Positions 11,822 to 15,967 of a stretch of DNA of 15,967 nt are shown piece by piece. The stretch's first letter is position 1. The number at the start of each line of letters is the position of its first letter. The stretch comes from Acidobacteriota bacterium (lineage in GTDB: Bacteria > Acidobacteriota > Blastocatellia > RBC074). Location: contig JAGNMH010000036.1 in NCBI GenBank assembly GCA_017991275.1, forward strand, positions 1-15,967, in the 5' to 3' direction. Below the pieces are notes generated by a model that had not been told where the DNA came from, did no database searches, and saw nothing but the letters and a program-made list of their open reading frames with translations. Made by a program: the position numbers and the translations under genes.

Positions 11822-14647
11822 ATGTTTTTCAGTACAAGCATTACCGTAAGACCGTTTGCTATGGCTCGCCTGGCTCTGCTGGCGGCATCCATGCTGGCGG
11901 GCGTGTTTCTTCTTCATGAAGCTCCGACGCAGGCACAAACCGCGCTGACTGTGGTTTCAGCCGCCAGTTACAAGGGCGATGTGCTCGCCGCTGAACAGAT
12001 TGTCGTTGGATTCGGTTCAAACCTGGCCGACGCAATCACCGTGGCCAACACATTGCCTTTGCCGACAACTTTAAGCGGCGTCAGCGTCAAGGTGCGTGAC
12101 AGCCAGAATGTCGAGCGATTGGCTCCGCTGTTTTTTATCTCGCCGACTCAGATCAATTTCCAGATTCCGGCGGGAACGGCCAGCGGCGCTGCCCTGTTTA
12201 CGGTTGTCAAAAACAACATCACCATGGCCACCGGCAATGGGCCGATTTCGACGGTCGCGCCTTCGCTGTTTACAGCCGACACCAGCGGGAAAGGTTTGGC
12301 GGCGGGGCAGGTTCTGAGAATCAAATCTAACAACGCGCAAAGCTACGAACCAATTGGTCAGTTCGACTCTCAGCAAGGCAAATTCGTGCCTGTGCAAGTT
12401 GATCTTGGCCCGGCAACCGATCAGGTATTTTTGATCGTTTACGGGTCGGGTTTTCGCAATCGCACGGATTTAACGAAAGTCACCGCAACCATTGGAGGCG
12501 TCAGCGCCGAAGTCATTTACGCCGGCGCTCAGGGTGTTTACGCCGGGTTGGATCAACTCAACATTCGAATTCCACGTTCGTTGCCGGGTGGAGAATTCGA
12601 TGTGGCCGTCACTGTTGATGGCAAAGCAGCGAACGTCGTACGGCTGGCGCTGAAATCTCCGCCGTTGGCCGACGTGATGTATATGGCTTCGCTCAGACCC
12701 GAAGGCAGCTCGTTTTCACCGGCTTCGGGTTACGCGACGTTCAAGCTCAGCGGCGATGAAAAATCCGGCGTGCTGAAATTCGCTTACTCCAATCTGACTA
12801 CGCCGGAAACCAGCGCACACATTCACGGCCCGGCTGATCCCGGACAAAGCGGCGGAATCCTTTTCGACCTGGATACTTCGCCACGCCTGGCTGACGGTTC
12901 ATACCTGTGGCAGTTTGCCAACGTAGGAGCGACGACGGTTCCGCAAATCATCGGCGCGCTGAAAACCGGCAGGCTGTATATCAATATCCACTCATCACGT
13001 TATCCGTCAGGAGAAATTCGCGGCCATTTCGGTTTGATTAACGGATCGCAGACTTTCACTCCGCCGCCTGCGGCTCCGCCGTTACCCAGCGGGACGCCGA
13101 CTTTGCGCGACGCTTCGCGCTTTCTGGCTCAAGCGACTTTCGGCCCTAAGAATTCCGAAATCACCGCTCTGCAAACCAAAGGTTTTAACACCTGGCTGAA
13201 CGAACAGTTCGCCTTGCCGCAAAATTCGCATCTGGCTTATCTGGACGCGACCATAGGAACCCGCACGGAGTATTACCAGCAGGAAATGATGGAATCGTTT
13301 TGGAAGCAGGCCGTCAGCGCTCCAGATCAATTGCGCCAGCGCGTCGTTTTTGCGCTTTCGCAAATTTTGGTCGTTTCGTTCCGGTCGAACCTGGACGCAG
13401 AGCCGTTTGCGCTGGCCGGATACCTGGACTTGCTGGGTAAAAACGCTTTTGGGAATTTCAGGCAATTGCTGGAAGATGTGACGTTAAGCCCGGCGATGGG
13501 GCGTTATCTGGACAGTCTTCAAAACGACAAGGAGGACCCGGCGACAGGTCGCAATCCGAATGAAAATTACGCGCGCGAAGTGCTTCAGCTTTTTTCAATC
13601 GGTTTGTACAAACTGCATCCCGACGGTTCGTTGAAGCTGGACGCCAACGGATTGCCGGCGGCGACTTATGACAACGAGGTTGTCAAAGGTTTCGCGCATG
13701 TTTTCACCGGCTGGAGTTACGGCTGGTTCGCCAAAACTGAGCAGAACTGGCTGTATCCGAACGCTTACCGCAATGGAACTCAATACTGGCGAGTGCCTAT
13801 GCAGGTCTGGCCGAACCATCATTCTTCGGCGAGAAAACTTTTGCTGGATGGCGTGTCGCTGCCTGCGAATCAAACTCCGGAAAAGGATTTGAAAGATGCG
13901 CTGGATAACATCTTCAACCATCCGAATGTCGGGCCTTATATTTCGCGTTTGTTGATTCAGCGACTGGTGACCAGCAATCCTTCGCCAGCTTACGTTTACC
14001 GGGTTGCCCAGAAATTCAACGACAACGGCAGCGGAGTTCGCGGCGACATGAAAGCCGTCATCCGAGCCATCCTGACCGATTACGAGGCTCGCAGTTTGGA
14101 CATGCTGACGAATCAGGGCTTCGGCAAAATGCGCGAACCGATTGTTCGATTCGCGCATTTGTTGCGAGTCGGCAATTTTACCTGCGCCTGCGGCACTTTT
14201 CCGATTTACTGGATGGACAGTCCCGAAGATGCGCTGGCGCAAAATCCTTTGCGTTCGCCGACTGTGTTCAATTTCTTCGAACCGACGTACAGCCACCCGG
14301 GGCATCTGGCCTCTGCCGGACTGCATTCGCCTGAGTTCCAGATTACGAATGAAACTTCGATCGTTGGCATTTCCGACTTTTTGCATTACGTCATTCGTGA
14401 TGGTTTCAAATGGGAACAGGACAAGCCGTTGATTCCGAATTACTCCGAAATGGCGGCGTTGGCGGGGACGCCGCGCCAGTTGATTGATCGCCTTGATCTG
14501 GTGATGACGGGCGGAGGTATGTCAGCAACGTTGAAAGCGCAATTGTTGACTGTGTTGACCGGGATGAACCCGAATGAGCCGGTTAATCGAGTGACAATGG
14601 CGTTGCATCTGGTGATGACTTCGCCGGATTACGTGATTCAAAAGTAA
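11822..14647 (+). CDS. DUF1800 protein with N-terminal TIGR03437 and CHRD domains
   Basis: A 941-residue exported protein. The signal peptide is residues 1-39, with a hydrophobic core LALLAASMLAGVFLL and an end at TQAQ. Residues 42-280 match the Solibacter-type TIGR03437 domain (VVSAASYKGDVLAAEQIVVGFG, PTQINFQIPAG, VFLIVYGSGFRNRTD, LDQLNIRIP). Residues 284-404 are a CHRD domain (AHIHGPADPGQSGGILFDL, YINIHSSRYPSGEIRGHFG). Residues 426-941 are DUF1800: RFLAQATFGP, NPNENYAREVLQLFSIG (578-594), VFTGWSY, HPNVGPYISRLLIQRLVTSN (about 700), GSGVRGDMKAVIRAIL and GKMREPIVRFAHLLR (from 768). The function of DUF1800 is not established. It is typically encoded beside DUF1501, as here. I reject the in-frame ATG at 11627: it has no ribosome-binding site, lies ahead of the promoter, and would bury the signal peptide. 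The ATG at 11822 has AGGA 8 nt upstream. Confidence 0.92.
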   Translation: MFFSTSITVRPFAMARLALLAASMLAGVFLLHEAPTQAQTALTVVSAASYKGDVLAAEQIVVGFGSNLADAITVANTLPLPTTLSGVSVKVRDSQNVERLAPLFFISPTQINFQIPAGTASGAALFTVVKNNITMATGNGPISTVAPSLFTADTSGKGLAAGQVLRIKSNNAQSYEPIGQFDSQQGKFVPVQVDLGPATDQVFLIVYGSGFRNRTDLTKVTATIGGVSAEVIYAGAQGVYAGLDQLNIRIPRSLPGGEFDVAVTVDGKAANVVRLALKSPPLADVMYMASLRPEGSSFSPASGYATFKLSGDEKSGVLKFAYSNLTTPETSAHIHGPADPGQSGGILFDLDTSPRLADGSYLWQFANVGATTVPQIIGALKTGRLYINIHSSRYPSGEIRGHFGLINGSQTFTPPPAAPPLPSGTPTLRDASRFLAQATFGPKNSEITALQTKGFNTWLNEQFALPQNSHLAYLDATIGTRTEYYQQEMMESFWKQAVSAPDQLRQRVVFALSQILVVSFRSNLDAEPFALAGYLDLLGKNAFGNFRQLLEDVTLSPAMGRYLDSLQNDKEDPATGRNPNENYAREVLQLFSIGLYKLHPDGSLKLDANGLPAATYDNEVVKGFAHVFTGWSYGWFAKTEQNWLYPNAYRNGTQYWRVPMQVWPNHHSSARKLLLDGVSLPANQTPEKDLKDALDNIFNHPNVGPYISRLLIQRLVTSNPSPAYVYRVAQKFNDNGSGVRGDMKAVIRAILTDYEARSLDMLTNQGFGKMREPIVRFAHLLRVGNFTCACGTFPIYWMDSPEDALAQNPLRSPTVFNFFEPTYSHPGHLASAGLHSPEFQITNETSIVGISDFLHYVIRDGFKWEQDKPLIPNYSEMAALAGTPRQLIDRLDLVMTGGGMSATLKAQLLTVLTGMNPNEPVNRVTMALHLVMTSPDYVIQK

Positions 14648-14654
14648 AAAGCAT

Positions 14655-14728
14655 GTAGTAACGCCTTTAGGCGGAACAGGGCGGTTCTCTCTTTACTGCG
14701 CCCCCGTTCCGCCTAAAGGCGGTACTAC
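14655..14728. repeat. GTAG-flanked REP/BIME-like palindrome (CGCCTTTAGGCG core)
   Basis: Bases 14655-14677 and 14706-14728 are 23-nt inverted copies with a single mismatch. A second short stem inside (GGGCG 14679-14683 with CGCCC 14699-14703) extends the hairpin. Each arm reads GTAGTA followed by a small palindrome, CGCC-TTTA-GGCG. A 5' GTAG tetranucleotide next to a hairpin is the hallmark of bacterial REP sequences mobilised by REP-associated tyrosine transposases, and two units in inverted orientation form a BIME. It fills the gap between the DUF1800 and DUF1501 genes. No transposase gene is present in the window. Confidence 0.75.
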
Positions 14729-14747
14729 GAATTTTCGGAAGGAAAAA

Positions 14748-15967
14748 ATGAAACGAAGAGAATTTCTGCAAAACAGCCTGTGCGCTTTAGGCGCATCGTC
14801 AACGCTAGGCAGTTTGAATCGAATCGCTGCGGCGATTTCTCCGACAGCAATGCAAAATGATTACAAAGCGCTGGTTTGCATATTTCTGTACGGAGGCAAT
14901 GACGGAGACAACACGCTGATTCCGCGCAGCCAAAGCGAGTACAACTCTTATGCAGCCACTCGCCGTATTCTGGCGATTCCGCGCGATCAATTGTTGCCGA
15001 TTGCTCCAACGACGACTGACGGGCGCGAATGGGGATTTCATCCAGGCTGGCCTGGGATGCAAACGCTGTTTGCTCAAAAGAAATTGGCTGTTGTGGCCAA
15101 CACTGGAATCCTGCTGGCCCCAACCTCACGCGACCAGATTTTGAGTGGATCGGTTTCGTTACCTCCACAGTTGTTTTCGCATGCCGATCAGCAAGCTCAC
15201 TGGCACACTTCGTTGCCGGATCAGGTTCCGCGAACTGGTTGGGGCGGGCGGCTGGCCGATGCCGTGAATAATTTGAACCAAACTGCGCAGGTTTCGATGT
15301 CGGTTTCGCTGGCTGGCAGCAATCTGTTTGAAGTCGGCAACCAGGTTTTTCCTTATATGATTTCGCCTTCGGGAGTTATCTCGTTGTGGTATTACAGCGA
15401 AGCCTGGGGCAATCCCGAAACCGTCGTCACCAAGGCCATGTTGGAGGCCCAGTATTCAAACCTGTTGGATAAAACTTACAGCGAAACGTTCAAACGAGCG
15501 ATTGATAACGAAAAGAAGATTTCCGGCATTCTGCGTCTTGCGCCCCAACTGACGACGGCATTCCCCTCCAACAATAATCTGGCCGATCAATTGAAGATGG
15601 TGGCCAAACTGATTTCGGTTCGCGCCGATTTGGGGGTGAAAAGGCAAATTTTCTTTTGCGATATGCAGGGATTTGACACTCACGGCGAACAACCCGCGAC
15701 TCAGGCCACGCTGTTACAACAATTGAGCCAGGCGATGAAGGCGTTTTACGACGCGACGGCTGAACTTGGCGTCGCCGACAAGGTAACGGCTTTTACTCAG
15801 TCGGATTTTGGCCGGACTTACAAAACCAACGGCAAAGGCTCCGACCACGGCTGGGGCAATCACCAGTTCGTCATGGGCGGAGCCGTCAAAGGCGGAGAAA
15901 TTTACGGCCAGATTCCCGTGCATCAAATCGGAGGCCCAAACGACACCAGCGATGGCCGCTGGATTCC
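14748..15967 (+). CDS. DUF1501 family protein, Tat-exported (3' end beyond window)
   Basis: The frame is open from the ATG at 14748 to the window end (406 codons), so the protein is incomplete at its C-terminus. The N-terminus MKRREFLQNSLCALGA is a twin-arginine (Tat) signal, so the protein is exported folded. Family DUF1501 (alkaline-phosphatase superfamily, sulfatase-like fold) is shown by FLYGGNDGDNTLIP (46-59), FDTHGEQ (309-315), SDFGRT (352-357) and GSDHGWGNHQFVMGG (364-378). The Asp and His residues in these motifs are candidate metal ligands. The activity is not established. AAGGA at 14739-14743, 4 nt before the ATG, supports the start. It follows the DUF1800 gene by 100 nt, with the palindrome between them, in the conserved DUF1800-DUF1501 order. 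The two are probably co-expressed, since I see no separate promoter in the gap. Confidence 0.93.
   Translation, partial: MKRREFLQNSLCALGASSTLGSLNRIAAAISPTAMQNDYKALVCIFLYGGNDGDNTLIPRSQSEYNSYAATRRILAIPRDQLLPIAPTTTDGREWGFHPGWPGMQTLFAQKKLAVVANTGILLAPTSRDQILSGSVSLPPQLFSHADQQAHWHTSLPDQVPRTGWGGRLADAVNNLNQTAQVSMSVSLAGSNLFEVGNQVFPYMISPSGVISLWYYSEAWGNPETVVTKAMLEAQYSNLLDKTYSETFKRAIDNEKKISGILRLAPQLTTAFPSNNNLADQLKMVAKLISVRADLGVKRQIFFCDMQGFDTHGEQPATQATLLQQLSQAMKAFYDATAELGVADKVTAFTQSDFGRTYKTNGKGSDHGWGNHQFVMGGAVKGGEIYGQIPVHQIGGPNDTSDGRWI

Noticed and set aside
13595..14386. A 263-codon open frame on the minus strand inside the DUF1800 gene
   Set aside because: It is fully antisense to strongly conserved DUF1800 sequence, its translation shows no recognisable motif, and it has no ribosome-binding site; it is a codon-usage shadow.

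Overview
The window looks like a chromosomal segment of an Acidobacteriota bacterium, probably class Blastocatellia or the Solibacter side. The lineage call is an inference from protein families, not from a marker gene. The evidence is a Solibacter-type TIGR03437 domain, SBBP repeats, BACON domains, a DUF1800/DUF1501 pair and many exported hydrolases, together with several unrelated intergenic palindromes. There are no rRNA or tRNA genes, CRISPR arrays, phage genes or transposase genes.

Left part (1-3943). The window opens with the 3' end of an aldehyde dehydrogenase of the alpha-ketoglutarate-semialdehyde (2,5-dioxovalerate) type, with an in-frame TGA immediately upstream of the recognisable part. 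Convergent to it, on the minus strand, are three exported hydrolases. In transcription order they are an alpha/beta-hydrolase esterase, a carboxypeptidase-Q-like M28 metallopeptidase 5 nt behind it, and a Tat-exported dienelactone hydrolase. Palindromic repeats fill the gaps at 488-579 and 1490-1550.

Middle (3944-11592). A divergent intergenic region carries a good sigma70-like promoter for the plus strand and a weaker one for the minus strand. It leads into a 1974-residue exported protein, followed 15 nt later by a 450-residue exported coiled-coil protein of unknown function. The giant protein has a DUF7948-like N-terminal region, seven SBBP repeats, one DUF11 domain and five BACON domains. 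Two separate blocks of seven BNR/Asp-box repeats each are inserted at the same point inside SBBP repeats 2 and 4. The likely fold is a seven-bladed propeller carrying two further seven-bladed propellers as loop insertions. This is the most unusual item in the window.

Right part (11593-15967). A perfect 15-bp hairpin and a consensus-like promoter precede a DUF1800 protein carrying TIGR03437 and CHRD domains at its N-terminus. A GTAG-flanked palindromic (REP/BIME-like) element then separates it from a Tat-exported DUF1501 protein that runs off the window end. DUF1800 and DUF1501 genes commonly occur as a pair and probably act together outside the cytoplasm; their biochemical role is not established.
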